From: Clostridia bacterium BRH_c25
GTDB taxonomy: Bacteria; Bacillota_A; Clostridia; Lutisporales; Lutisporaceae
Assembly (NCBI GenBank): GCA_001515955.1
Contig: LOES01000236.1
Coordinates: 1-24,055 of the forward strand
Reading direction: 5' to 3'
DNA length: 24,055 nucleotides
The notes under the pieces were generated by a model. It did no database searches, was not told the origin of the DNA, and saw only the letters and a list, made by a program, of their open reading frames with translations. Each line of letters starts with the position of its first letter. The first letter of the stretch is position 1. This document shows positions 1-7,119 of this stretch, in pieces. Made by a program: the position numbers and the translations under genes.

Positions 1-429
1 CATATAATCCACATTTATAGTATCATCGAACTGTCTTACCTGACACATTGGCCCAACCAGTCCATGTCCCCAATCCTTCAAGCTTACTTCTATCACTAAA
101 TCCCCCGGATTAAGCAACGCAAGCACTACCGACATTCCGGCCATATGCCCTCCTATGGGCCTTAAATCTGCATATCTGGCATGGAATATGTCTTTTATAA
201 GCTCCTGGGTATCCATTTCAAATTCGTTTATATACTTGTTTCCTGTATAGTCCCTCTCTTCAGGCTTCATCGTTGTATAGCAGCCGTATCTATTACCAAA
301 ATCACAGCCTAAATAACTGCGCACCTTTTCACTGGAATAATTCTCGGAAGCTATCAGGTTCAGACAACCTTCCCTATAATCTGTATGTTTTTGTAGAAGA
401 GCATCTATATCTTTTAGTACCTTGAGCAT
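1..429 (-). CDS. Serine hydroxymethyltransferase-like PLP enzyme, N-terminal part (runs off window)
   Basis: Only the first 143 residues are in the window; the gene continues past base 1. The ATG is at 427-429, with AAGGAGG at 438-444, 8 nt upstream. Residues 21-27 read NLIASEN, the hallmark of SHMT/glycine hydroxymethyltransferase, followed by a GNRY segment, RPIGGHMAG (where SHMT usually has QPHSGSQAN) and ALLNPGD (as in typical SHMT). The usual YAEGYPG motif is not conserved: the segment after NRY is GCYTTMKPEERDY. As aligned by eye, the glutamate that family knowledge links to the folate-dependent reaction is replaced. The PLP lysine lies outside the window. The protein is therefore a divergent SHMT that may work as a folate-independent beta-hydroxy-amino-acid aldolase (inference). 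It is the last visible gene of the minus-strand operon, 28 nt after the MoaD-like gene. Confidence 0.85.
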   Translation of the reverse strand, partial: MLKVLKDIDALLQKHTDYREGCLNLIASENYSSEKVRSYLGCDFGNRYGCYTTMKPEERDYTGNKYINEFEMDTQELIKDIFHARYADLRPIGGHMAGMSVVLALLNPGDLVIEVSLKDWGHGLVGPMCQVRQFDDTINVDYM

Positions 430-457
430 TGTTGCATCCTCCTTAAAAATATTGTGT

Positions 458-655
458 TTATCCTCCGCCCAGCATCCTTATGATCTTTACAGTATCCTTT
501 TCATTCAGCTTGTAATTGTCATATTCACGAAACAATATCTGCCTTCCGTTAATAAACACAGCCGAGGACTTAGGATAGTTCATATGGTACAAGAGCATGC
601 TCACCGTATAATCATCCGGGATTGATTGAGATTTGCTATTTACTTTTATCTCCAT
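458..655 (-). CDS. MoaD/ThiS-like ubiquitin-fold sulfur carrier protein
   Basis: A 65-residue protein ending in LGGG. It has the size and C-terminal di-glycine of the ThiS/MoaD beta-grasp carriers, whose terminal glycine is adenylated and thiocarboxylated to donate sulfur, here presumably for the pterin dithiolene. The start ATG at 653-655 has GGAGGG at 662-667, 6 nt upstream. It lies 24 nt downstream of the AOR gene and 28 nt upstream of the SHMT-like gene, so co-transcription is very likely. Small MoaD-like genes next to AOR genes are common in anaerobes, which suggests a dedicated role in tungsten- or molybdopterin maturation. A ThiS role in thiamine synthesis cannot be excluded from sequence, but no thiamine genes are nearby. 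Confidence 0.85.
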   Translation of the reverse strand: MEIKVNSKSQSIPDDYTVSMLLYHMNYPKSSAVFINGRQILFREYDNYKLNEKDTVKIIRMLGGG

Positions 656-679
656 TTCTTTCCCTCCGATTTAACAAGA

Positions 680-2578
680 TTAGTTTTTATCCGGAAGCCA
701 TCCCAAGGATAGTCTTCTTAAGCTTGATGACCTAGGGTTACCTGAATCTTTATCCCATCCGGCAAGTTCATAGTAAGCTTCTTTTGCGCTTTCAAACATG
801 TCCTTGTCAAGACAAACGCCTTTGGAAGGCCCTTCAACAAAAGGTTCAAACAACCTGTCCGGAAGCTTGTCATCTCTCTTGTCAAAGCCTTCTCTGGCAT
901 TGAAAAAGCGCATCATATTGATTCTTCGTTCCCCAACCAGCATCAACTCATGCAATGATGTATCCCATCCAATACCGTATCTGCACAAGTCGACCAAATC
1001 ATCCGGTCCGTATAATTCCCATGAGGGGCCCCATACAAATTGGCATAGACACAATGTATCCAGAATAGAAAAATACTTCTGGCTTTCCAGTGCAAATCTT
1101 ACCTTCTCATCATCCAGTTCAAAAGGATTGTCATAGCCTTTCCATATCCCGATTTGAGCCAGACGCTGTCTCTCTCTGCTGTCAGGGGGCAATACAAGGA
1201 ATACATCATGTTCACTGGATTGATGGTCCGCCCCAAAAGGGTTCACAGCATAGACCAATCCCACAGAAGGCTTGTATTGCGGCATATGCGCCGGCAGCTC
1301 CTGTCCTTTTACAGATATACTCAAGCATTCTGCTTCCTTACCTATTTTCTGAGCTGCCCTAAAGCTTCCCTCAGCCAGAAGATCACCAAAATCTTCCCTC
1401 TTTGCAATTTTTTCTACTAGTATAGGTACTGCATTGCTATTGCCAAATCCCAATTTCAGACCAAATGTATCCGAATCATTAATGAGTCCCTTTTCATAAC
1501 ACTCCATTGCAAATGCTATTGTTGCCCCGCAGGAGATGGTATCAAGGCCGTACATGTTGCACAACTGGTTTGCTAATGCTATCGTCTCCAACTCAGTAAC
1601 TCCACAATAGGACCCAAAGGTTGCACAGGTTTCATATTCCGGCCCTCCATAAAGAGGGTCTACCACTCCGGTCACCTCAACCACCCTTTTACAGCGTACA
1701 GCACAAGCAAAGCATGTATCTCTTTCCTTCAAAATAGTTTCATACATCGTTGTACCGGTTGTTTTATCAGCACCCTCCGGAAAATAGCCTGTGGTCCAGT
1801 TCTTAGTGGGCAGGAATCCCTCATTATGGAAACCTTCAAGATCTCCATCAGTGCCATATTGGCCCAAACCGGCAACTGTCGAGTTTTCTTCCAGCCTTTG
1901 CTTCACACTCACCGCCAGCTCATGGAATTTATCCTGCTCATAGGCCTTTACAGCCTTCGCTTTTTTTACCACTACTGCCTTCAAATTCTTGGAGCCCATT
2001 ACTGCGCCCATACCGTTTCTGCCATTTGCCCTATTGCACATATTGATTATACAGGCGAACTTGACGAGGTTCTCTCCGGCAGGTCCGATCTGAGCTATTT
2101 CTATATTCTTATCACCAAGCTCTTCCCTGATAATGGATTCTGCCTCTCCGGTTACCTTACCCCATAGGTTCTGTGCATCCCTGATTTCAACCTTATCACC
2201 GTCAATGTACAGGTATACCGGTCTCTCTGCCTTACCACGGAATACCACTGAATCCCATCCGTTTGCTTTAAAATGAGATGGAAAAAAACCACCGGACTGG
2301 CTATCTCCAATTGTTCCTGTCAATGGGCTTTTAGCCGTAACTGTCAACCTGCTTATACCACTTATAGGCAGACCTGTAAGTGCAGATACTGAAAACACCA
2401 GCATGTTTTCAGGTGACAATGGATCAATTCCCGGCTTCATATCCTGAAGCATCAAGTAGACACCCAGAGCAGAACCCCCTGGATAAAGCCTGTAGGTTTC
2501 GCCGGGTATTATTCTTGTTGCTATTTTTCTATTTGATAAATCGATTTCTAAGATTCTTGCATTTGGAAACAGGTTCAT
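680..2578 (-). CDS. aor: Tungsten-type aldehyde ferredoxin oxidoreductase (AOR)
   Basis: A 632-residue protein, the usual length for AOR (about 600-630). It oxidises aldehydes to carboxylates in the cytoplasm and passes electrons to ferredoxin. The bis-pterin binding signature GRNGMGAVMGSKNLKA is at residues 186-201. Cysteines C289, C292 and C296 form the CxxCxxxC of the [4Fe-4S] cluster, and the distal ligand is probably C510 or C512 in DTLCLCQ. The N-terminal domain carries the typical PGGSALG (33-39) and ISRLTVTAKSPLTG (75-88) segments. The start ATG at 2576-2578 has GGAGGG a few bases upstream. It is followed by a MoaD-like gene. Together with the SHMT-like gene, its substrate may be an aldehyde released from a beta-hydroxy amino acid, for example aminoacetaldehyde; that substrate is inference. 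The gene is separated from the upstream dctP by a terminator-like hairpin. Confidence 0.95.
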   Translation of the reverse strand: MNLFPNARILEIDLSNRKIATRIIPGETYRLYPGGSALGVYLMLQDMKPGIDPLSPENMLVFSVSALTGLPISGISRLTVTAKSPLTGTIGDSQSGGFFPSHFKANGWDSVVFRGKAERPVYLYIDGDKVEIRDAQNLWGKVTGEAESIIREELGDKNIEIAQIGPAGENLVKFACIINMCNRANGRNGMGAVMGSKNLKAVVVKKAKAVKAYEQDKFHELAVSVKQRLEENSTVAGLGQYGTDGDLEGFHNEGFLPTKNWTTGYFPEGADKTTGTTMYETILKERDTCFACAVRCKRVVEVTGVVDPLYGGPEYETCATFGSYCGVTELETIALANQLCNMYGLDTISCGATIAFAMECYEKGLINDSDTFGLKLGFGNSNAVPILVEKIAKREDFGDLLAEGSFRAAQKIGKEAECLSISVKGQELPAHMPQYKPSVGLVYAVNPFGADHQSSEHDVFLVLPPDSRERQRLAQIGIWKGYDNPFELDDEKVRFALESQKYFSILDTLCLCQFVWGPSWELYGPDDLVDLCRYGIGWDTSLHELMLVGERRINMMRFFNAREGFDKRDDKLPDRLFEPFVEGPSKGVCLDKDMFESAKEAYYELAGWDKDSGNPRSSSLRRLSLGWLPDKN

Positions 2579-2595
2579 AAACTACCCTCCTATAT

Positions 2596-2639
2596 GTTTT
2601 GCAATAAACCTTCTACCTTGAAATTCAGATATTGCAAAA
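2596..2639. repeat. Inverted repeat TTTTGCAATA/TATTGCAAAA in AOR leader
   Basis: The 10-bp perfect arms at 2597-2606 and 2630-2639 are separated by 23 nt, directly upstream of the AOR ribosome binding site. It could be a regulator site or a leader hairpin that occludes or spaces the ribosome site. There is no U-run, so it is not a terminator. Its arm GTTTTGCAATA is similar (9 of 11) to the arm GTTTCGCACTA found in the leader at 21881-22027. Confidence 0.6.
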
Positions 2640-2651
2640 TCATTTTCCTTA

Positions 2652-2695
2652 ATGTTGTGCCCTGTTGCTGTAAACGCATTCTGTTGCAGGGCACA
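2652..2695. repeat. Dispersed 44-nt hairpin element, copy 1
   Basis: The outer arms TGTGCCCTG (2656-2664) and CAGGGCACA (2687-2695) pair perfectly over 9 bp around a 22-nt loop. The same 44-nt segment recurs at 21959-22002 with 36 of 44 identical bases and no gaps. Both copies have the same orientation, and both lie in the leader of a minus-strand gene, downstream of a terminator. Function is unknown. Confidence 0.7.
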
Positions 2696-2714
2696 CAAAA
2701 AATATGCAGGTACT

Positions 2715-2750
2715 AAAAGTATCACAAGGGAAAAATTTCCCTTGTGATAC
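2715..2750 (-). terminator. Intra-operon terminator after dctP
   Basis: A perfect 15-bp inverted repeat (2719-2733 and 2736-2750) with a 2-nt loop lies 14 nt past the dctP stop. On the minus strand it is followed by TTTTAG, a short U-tract. It looks like a partial intrinsic terminator, or an mRNA-stabilising hairpin, separating the transport and hydrolase genes from the AOR-MoaD-SHMT genes. Confidence 0.75.
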
Positions 2751-2763
2751 AGCATTAATTCAA

Positions 2764-3834
2764 TTACTTGGACTCTATAGCCTTTACCTCTTCTATAAGT
2801 GTGTCAAGAATTTTCTTGCCATCTGCTCCAACCATTTGTGCATATCTGTCGTATGCTTTCTTGCTTTCTTCTCTAAAAGCTGCTCTTTCTTCAGCTGTCA
2901 GTTCAACTATCGGGATATCAACTGCGGCCTTGATTTTGTCCAGAGCTGCTCCATTCAATTCTGCTTGAATCGCAAAGGAATCATCTCTGAGATCTTCAAC
3001 TGTATCCAATATCAACTTCTGCATGTCTGCTGACAAGGAATCGAAGAATTTTGGATTAACTGCTGTTGTTGTTACATATAAGTTCGAGCTTGCCAGGGTC
3101 AGATACTTCTGTACTTCACAAAACTTCATCTCTTCTATTGCGAACAAAGGATTTTCCTGACCTTCTATCATATTCAGCTGTAATCCGCTGTAAACCTCCA
3201 TATATGGTACTGGAGTAGGATTGGCACCATATGCCTCATATGCTGCAACAATCATAGGCGAAGGCATTGTTCTCATCTTCAGGCCCTTCCACTTTTCAGG
3301 AGAATTTGCCGGCTTGCTTGTTGTCCATTGCATTGCACCCTCTGTCCAATAAGCCAGTACCTTAATATCCTTTTCAAGATACTTTGCTGTCAGCATTTCA
3401 TTAAGTGCCTTACTGGTCTTGAATATTTCAGCGTTTTTGTCCATATCGTCTGTAAATAGGAAATGTAATGAGAAAAGCTGATTCTCCGGTACAATTGTTC
3501 CTGTATTGCCAGGGGATACGATTCCGAATTCTATACCGCCATTCTGCAGTAGTTCACACTGCTGAGTAGCGTCTCCTATCTGACCTACCGGGTAAACTTC
3601 AATTTTTACTTTACCGTTTGATTTCTGTTCAATAATCTCCTTGAATTTTTTAACATATACATCCTGAACACTTCCGTCAATTTCTTCATGAGCAAATCTC
3701 CAAGTGTAAGTTTCTTCTGCTGCAGGAGCCGGTGTTGTGGTTGCATCCCCGCTTGGTACCGCCTTTGGCGCACAGCCTACTGCCAGAGACATAACCATCA
3801 TAACCGATAGTACTAGAGCAATAATCCTTTTCAT
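2764..3834 (-). CDS. dctP: TRAP transporter solute-binding lipoprotein, TeaA/UehA-like (DctP family)
   Basis: A 356-residue extracytoplasmic receptor of the DctP family. The signal peptide ends in the lipobox LAVGC (C21), followed by a low-complexity linker (22-42). The start is taken at the ATG at 3832-3834, because the GAGGAGG box sits just upstream and overlaps the earlier in-frame ATG. The mature protein begins WRFAHEE (45-51) and later has VQDVY, SPGNTG (107-112), KMRTMPSP (186-193) and EGQENP (224-229). These resemble, from memory, the Halomonas ectoine receptor TeaA. Glu51, Arg188 and Asn228 match ligand-contacting positions, but the aromatic positions remembered as Phe66, Trp167 and Trp188 in mature TeaA appear here as Asn110, Tyr211 and Ala232. 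The ligand may therefore differ from ectoine. It works with the DctQ and DctM permeases of the same operon. Confidence 0.92.
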   Translation of the reverse strand: MKRIIALVLSVMMVMSLAVGCAPKAVPSGDATTTPAPAAEETYTWRFAHEEIDGSVQDVYVKKFKEIIEQKSNGKVKIEVYPVGQIGDATQQCELLQNGGIEFGIVSPGNTGTIVPENQLFSLHFLFTDDMDKNAEIFKTSKALNEMLTAKYLEKDIKVLAYWTEGAMQWTTSKPANSPEKWKGLKMRTMPSPMIVAAYEAYGANPTPVPYMEVYSGLQLNMIEGQENPLFAIEEMKFCEVQKYLTLASSNLYVTTTAVNPKFFDSLSADMQKLILDTVEDLRDDSFAIQAELNGAALDKIKAAVDIPIVELTAEERAAFREESKKAYDRYAQMVGADGKKILDTLIEEVKAIESK

Positions 3835-3890
3835 AGTATTCCTCCTCATTTTTACTTTTTATTTTTAAGTCATTTTTGACTTTGAAGACC

Positions 3891-5069
3891 CTATTCACAC
3901 AAGAAATCAAGTACTGATCTTATATGCATCTCAACCCCATAGCGCAGTGTGTCCTCATCAATATTGAACATGGGATGATGATGCGGATATTGCGTATGCT
4001 TCTTTGCATTTCCCGTACCTATAAAATAAAATGCACTGGGAACCCTATGGGTGAACTCTGCAAAGTCCTCTCCTGCCATACACTTGTATTCAAATATGTT
4101 GCCCTCAGTTCCATAGGTCTCTCTTGATGCTCTTCTTACCAGTTCTATCATTTTGTCATTATTCATAAGGGATGGATTGCTGGGAATATACTTAAGCTCA
4201 TACTGAACCCCCATGGCTTCACAAATCCCCTTAACCACCCTTTCAAACTTCTCCAGAAGAATTTGTTTTTCAACAGCTTCATTCTTGAATAAAAACCTGA
4301 TTGTGCCCCCTATATTTACCTTGTCTGCTATGATATTACGCCCACTGCCTCCCTGAATCTTACCGACCATAATTACTATCGGAAGCAAGGGGTCAATCTC
4401 CCTGGTCTGAATGGACTGAAGGCTCTGTATGATATTGGCGGCGGCCAGAATAGGATCCACAGCTGTATGGGGAGCTGAAGTATGCCCTGCCTTTCCGATG
4501 ACACTGAGCTCAAACTCTTCCATAGCGGCCATTACCGGTCCGCTTGCCAAACCTATTTTGCCGCTTTCTATGGGTGTCCATAGATGCAGTCCAAAAGCTG
4601 CATCCACATTAGGGCTTTCCAATATACCCTCATTGATCATATTCAAAGCTCCGGCTTCTTCCTCATTGGGCTGAAAGACGAACTTCACATTTCCTTTGAT
4701 TTCATCCTTGTGCTCCGATAATATTTTTGCCGCAATGAGAAGCATGGCTGTATGCCCGTCGTGGCCGCATGCATGCATAATACCTTTGTTGATTGACTTA
4801 TATGGCAATCCTGTCTTTTCTTCCTGAGGCAATGCATCCATATCCGCTCTCAACAGAATGGTCTTTTCGGCTTTGCTGCCTCTAAGCAGACCTACTACAC
4901 CGGTTTTTGTAACCTTAGTTACTTCCAAACCCAGCTTTTCCAAATAGTCATAAACAATCTGGGAGGTCCTGTGCTCCTCATATCCCAATTCAGGGTGCAT
5001 ATGGAAATCTCTGCGCAAGCTGATCAGTTCCTCCTGAAGTGCTGAAATTTCTCTTTTTATATCAATCAT
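3891..5069 (-). CDS. M20D family amidohydrolase / N-acyl-amino-acid deacetylase
   Basis: A 392-residue zinc or manganese amidohydrolase of the M20D (AmaA/hippurate hydrolase/N-acetyldiaminopimelate deacetylase) family. Motifs seen: HPELGYEE (25-32), RADMDALP (74-81), MHACGHDGHT (98-107), EEE (136-138), GLH (160-162), AGHTSAPH (194-201), MAGEDFAEF (331-339) and HHHPMFNIDED (363-373). The probable metal ligands C101, H103, E137, H162 and one of the 363-365 histidines are all present, so it should be active. The start ATG at 5067-5069 is preceded by AAGGATGGG. The gene lies between dctM and dctP, 56 nt before dctP. In this cluster the plausible job is removing an acetyl group from the amide exposed when the M24 enzyme opens its substrate, taking the place of the DoeB-type deacetylase of known ectoine pathways. 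That role is inference. Confidence 0.92.
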   Translation of the reverse strand: MIDIKREISALQEELISLRRDFHMHPELGYEEHRTSQIVYDYLEKLGLEVTKVTKTGVVGLLRGSKAEKTILLRADMDALPQEEKTGLPYKSINKGIMHACGHDGHTAMLLIAAKILSEHKDEIKGNVKFVFQPNEEEAGALNMINEGILESPNVDAAFGLHLWTPIESGKIGLASGPVMAAMEEFELSVIGKAGHTSAPHTAVDPILAAANIIQSLQSIQTREIDPLLPIVIMVGKIQGGSGRNIIADKVNIGGTIRFLFKNEAVEKQILLEKFERVVKGICEAMGVQYELKYIPSNPSLMNNDKMIELVRRASRETYGTEGNIFEYKCMAGEDFAEFTHRVPSAFYFIGTGNAKKHTQYPHHHPMFNIDEDTLRYGVEMHIRSVLDFLCE

Positions 5070-5166
5070 ATAATCCCATCCTTAATTGATCTTATTTCCA
5101 AAACTCCATCTGAATCCCCGATGTTCAGCTATGACTGAACGAGTTCACTTTTGCGCTCAGTTTGAT

Positions 5167-6435
5167 CTATGAGACAAGCAGCAGTGAAAGCTGCGGGAAT
5201 AAAATAATCAATGCAGAAACAATTATAAGCATAAGTATATAAGCGGGCAGTCTTTTAATAACATTCAAGAAAGGCCGTGAGAAGATCGCAATTGCCGTGA
5301 ATATATTGCATCCAAAGGGCGGTGATATTGAGCCCACTGCCGCTTGTAAAGTAACAACAATCCCCAGATGTATCGGATCAATCCCTGCCTTCATGGCAAG
5401 AGGGTAGAAAATCGGTGTAAGTATAACAATTACAACGATAGAATCCACGAACATGCAGCCGATAAAGAAGAAAGCCGTAACAGTCAATAATATTGATAGT
5501 GCACTGGGATTCGCCCCAAGTAGTGCAGTTGTCAGCATCTGAGGTATTTTTGCATAGGAAATTGCCCAGGAGAACAGTGAACCTGCTGCAACAAGAACGA
5601 ATACTGAAGAGGTAACAACTGCAGTAGACAATGCAATACTGGAAAGATCCTTGAACTTAATGCTTTTAAACAGGAAAAGCTCCAGTATCAATGCATATAA
5701 TACTCCTATAGCAGCTGCTTCAGTAGGACTGAAGAATCCTGAATAAATACCAACGAAAATAATGACCGGGAAGCCAAGGGGAGCAATTGCTCTTTTAAGG
5801 GCTTTCAACCTTTCAGGCCAGGTGAGCTTCCTTGATAGCGGTATATGCTTTCGTTTTGCATTAAAATAATTATAAATTGAAAAGAACAACAGTATGGTCA
5901 CGCCCGGTATAACACCTGCTACAAACAAATCACCTACTGATGCACCTGTAACAACACAGTACATAATCATTGAAATACTGGGTGGAATTAATAATGCAAT
6001 AATAGCAGAGCTTATAATCAAAGCGATTGTATCTTCATCCTCATATCCGGATTCCAAAAGCCTGTTGCGCATTGGCTTCCCGATAGCAACAACCGTTGCC
6101 TGAGTAGAACCGGAAATAGCACCGAACAAAGTACAGGTAGCAGCTGTTGTAATAGCCAAGCCACCGTGTATATGTCCCACAAAGGTTTCAACAAAGTCCA
6201 AAAGCCTTCTTGATGTTTGTCCCGCACACATTATATCCGCTGCAAGAATAAACATAGGTACTGCGAGCAGCACATAGGGCTGCACTCCTGCAACTATCTG
6301 CTGAGTTGCCATTAACGGATTGACATTGGGAAAATATTTGATCATAACCGCAAGGGGTGCAATAGTCATTGGTATCATCATAGGAAAATTAAGTAATAAC
6401 ATTACAACCAATATGGACATCAACAATAGTATCAT
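5167..6435 (-). CDS. dctM: TRAP transporter large permease (DctM family)
   Basis: A 422-residue, very hydrophobic protein with about 12 membrane segments, the usual length for DctM permeases that couple solute uptake to a sodium gradient. Family segments seen include VPMFILAADIM, the GAISGSTQATVVAIG loop, LLIPPSISMIMY and the C-terminal GSISPPFGCNIF. Its ATG (6433-6435) overlaps the TAA of dctQ by one base, so the two permease subunits are translationally coupled. A CACCTCC complement (GGAGGTG) precedes the start inside dctQ. It forms the transporter with the DctQ protein and the TeaA-like receptor encoded downstream of the M20 gene. Confidence 0.95.
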   Translation of the reverse strand: MILLLMSILVVMLLLNFPMMIPMTIAPLAVMIKYFPNVNPLMATQQIVAGVQPYVLLAVPMFILAADIMCAGQTSRRLLDFVETFVGHIHGGLAITTAATCTLFGAISGSTQATVVAIGKPMRNRLLESGYEDEDTIALIISSAIIALLIPPSISMIMYCVVTGASVGDLFVAGVIPGVTILLFFSIYNYFNAKRKHIPLSRKLTWPERLKALKRAIAPLGFPVIIFVGIYSGFFSPTEAAAIGVLYALILELFLFKSIKFKDLSSIALSTAVVTSSVFVLVAAGSLFSWAISYAKIPQMLTTALLGANPSALSILLTVTAFFFIGCMFVDSIVVIVILTPIFYPLAMKAGIDPIHLGIVVTLQAAVGSISPPFGCNIFTAIAIFSRPFLNVIKRLPAYILMLIIVSALIILFPQLSLLLVS

Positions 6436-6998
6436 TACAGCACCTCCTTGGCTGATGCGACCTCTGAGCTCTGCTGTTTATACTCATCACCAATCTGGGA
6501 AATTGTTCTTTGTGTGGATATGTAAGTATCCTTTTCCCTGATATTCTTTATAAAGGTTCTTGTATATTCAATCGCACCAAGAAGAAATCCCAGTGGCACA
6601 GAAGCCATAATCAGGTACATTGGTATTCTAAGCGACGGAGTAACTCTTCCCAATTCAAATACCTTGATTGTGTACCGAAGTCCGAGGTACGTGAGATAAA
6701 ACAAGCAAAGGGACGTTACACTTGTGATAATAAGTTGAAATACCTTTTTCCCTTTTTCGTCCATAAGATCGAATATCGCAGACATTGTGATATGCTTGGC
6801 TTTTTTTGCCGCATAACCGATTCCCAGAAAGGTTACTACTATAGTCAGGGTCTGTCCAATTTCTTCAGCGAAGGTCCAGCTGGAGTTAAGCAATGTTCTG
6901 CTTAATACGCTTCCGATAAGGACAAAAGCCATCAATAATACTGAATAGCCTAGTATTGCTTCTTCAACCTTCTCAACAATTTTGTCTAAAGATTTCAT
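6435..6998 (-). CDS. dctQ: TRAP transporter small permease (DctQ family)
   Basis: A 187-residue protein with four predicted membrane segments, the typical DctQ layout. The family-like segment WTFAEEIGQTLTIVVTFLGIG has the charged EE pair after the second helix, followed by GYAAKKAKHI. The start is placed at the ATG at 6996-6998 because AGGAGGGGG lies immediately upstream; an earlier in-frame ATG would include that box in the coding region. It overlaps dctM by one base. The C-terminal tail of about 35 polar residues after the last helix is longer than usual. Confidence 0.92.
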   Translation of the reverse strand: MKSLDKIVEKVEEAILGYSVLLMAFVLIGSVLSRTLLNSSWTFAEEIGQTLTIVVTFLGIGYAAKKAKHITMSAIFDLMDEKGKKVFQLIITSVTSLCLFYLTYLGLRYTIKVFELGRVTPSLRIPMYLIMASVPLGFLLGAIEYTRTFIKNIREKDTYISTQRTISQIGDEYKQQSSEVASAKEVL

Positions 6999-7051
6999 TT
7001 TCCCCCTCCTTTTCTTATCAAAATATGGAATTACCATTTAGAAGGTTCAGT

Positions 7052-7091
7052 CATGAGCCCAAAGTGCAGTTTTTGTGCAGTCGGGCTCATG
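7052..7091 (-). other. Hairpin between M24 gene and dctQ
   Basis: A 9-bp perfect stem (CATGAGCCC at 7052-7060 with GGGCTCATG at 7083-7091) lies in the 121-nt gap between the M24 gene and dctQ. No U-run follows on the minus strand, so it is more likely an mRNA processing or stability element than a terminator. Confidence 0.5.
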
Positions 7092-7119
7092 TCCTATCTT
7101 ATGGATCACCTGCATATCA

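Noticed and set aside
798..2580. Plus-strand open frames opposite the AOR gene
   Set aside because: They are antisense shadows of a well-supported gene, with no ribosome sites or family motifs.
2579..2715. Molybdenum or tungsten cofactor riboswitch in front of AOR
   Set aside because: The hairpin sequence does not fit the Moco RNA pattern I know, and its second copy precedes an unrelated peptidase gene.
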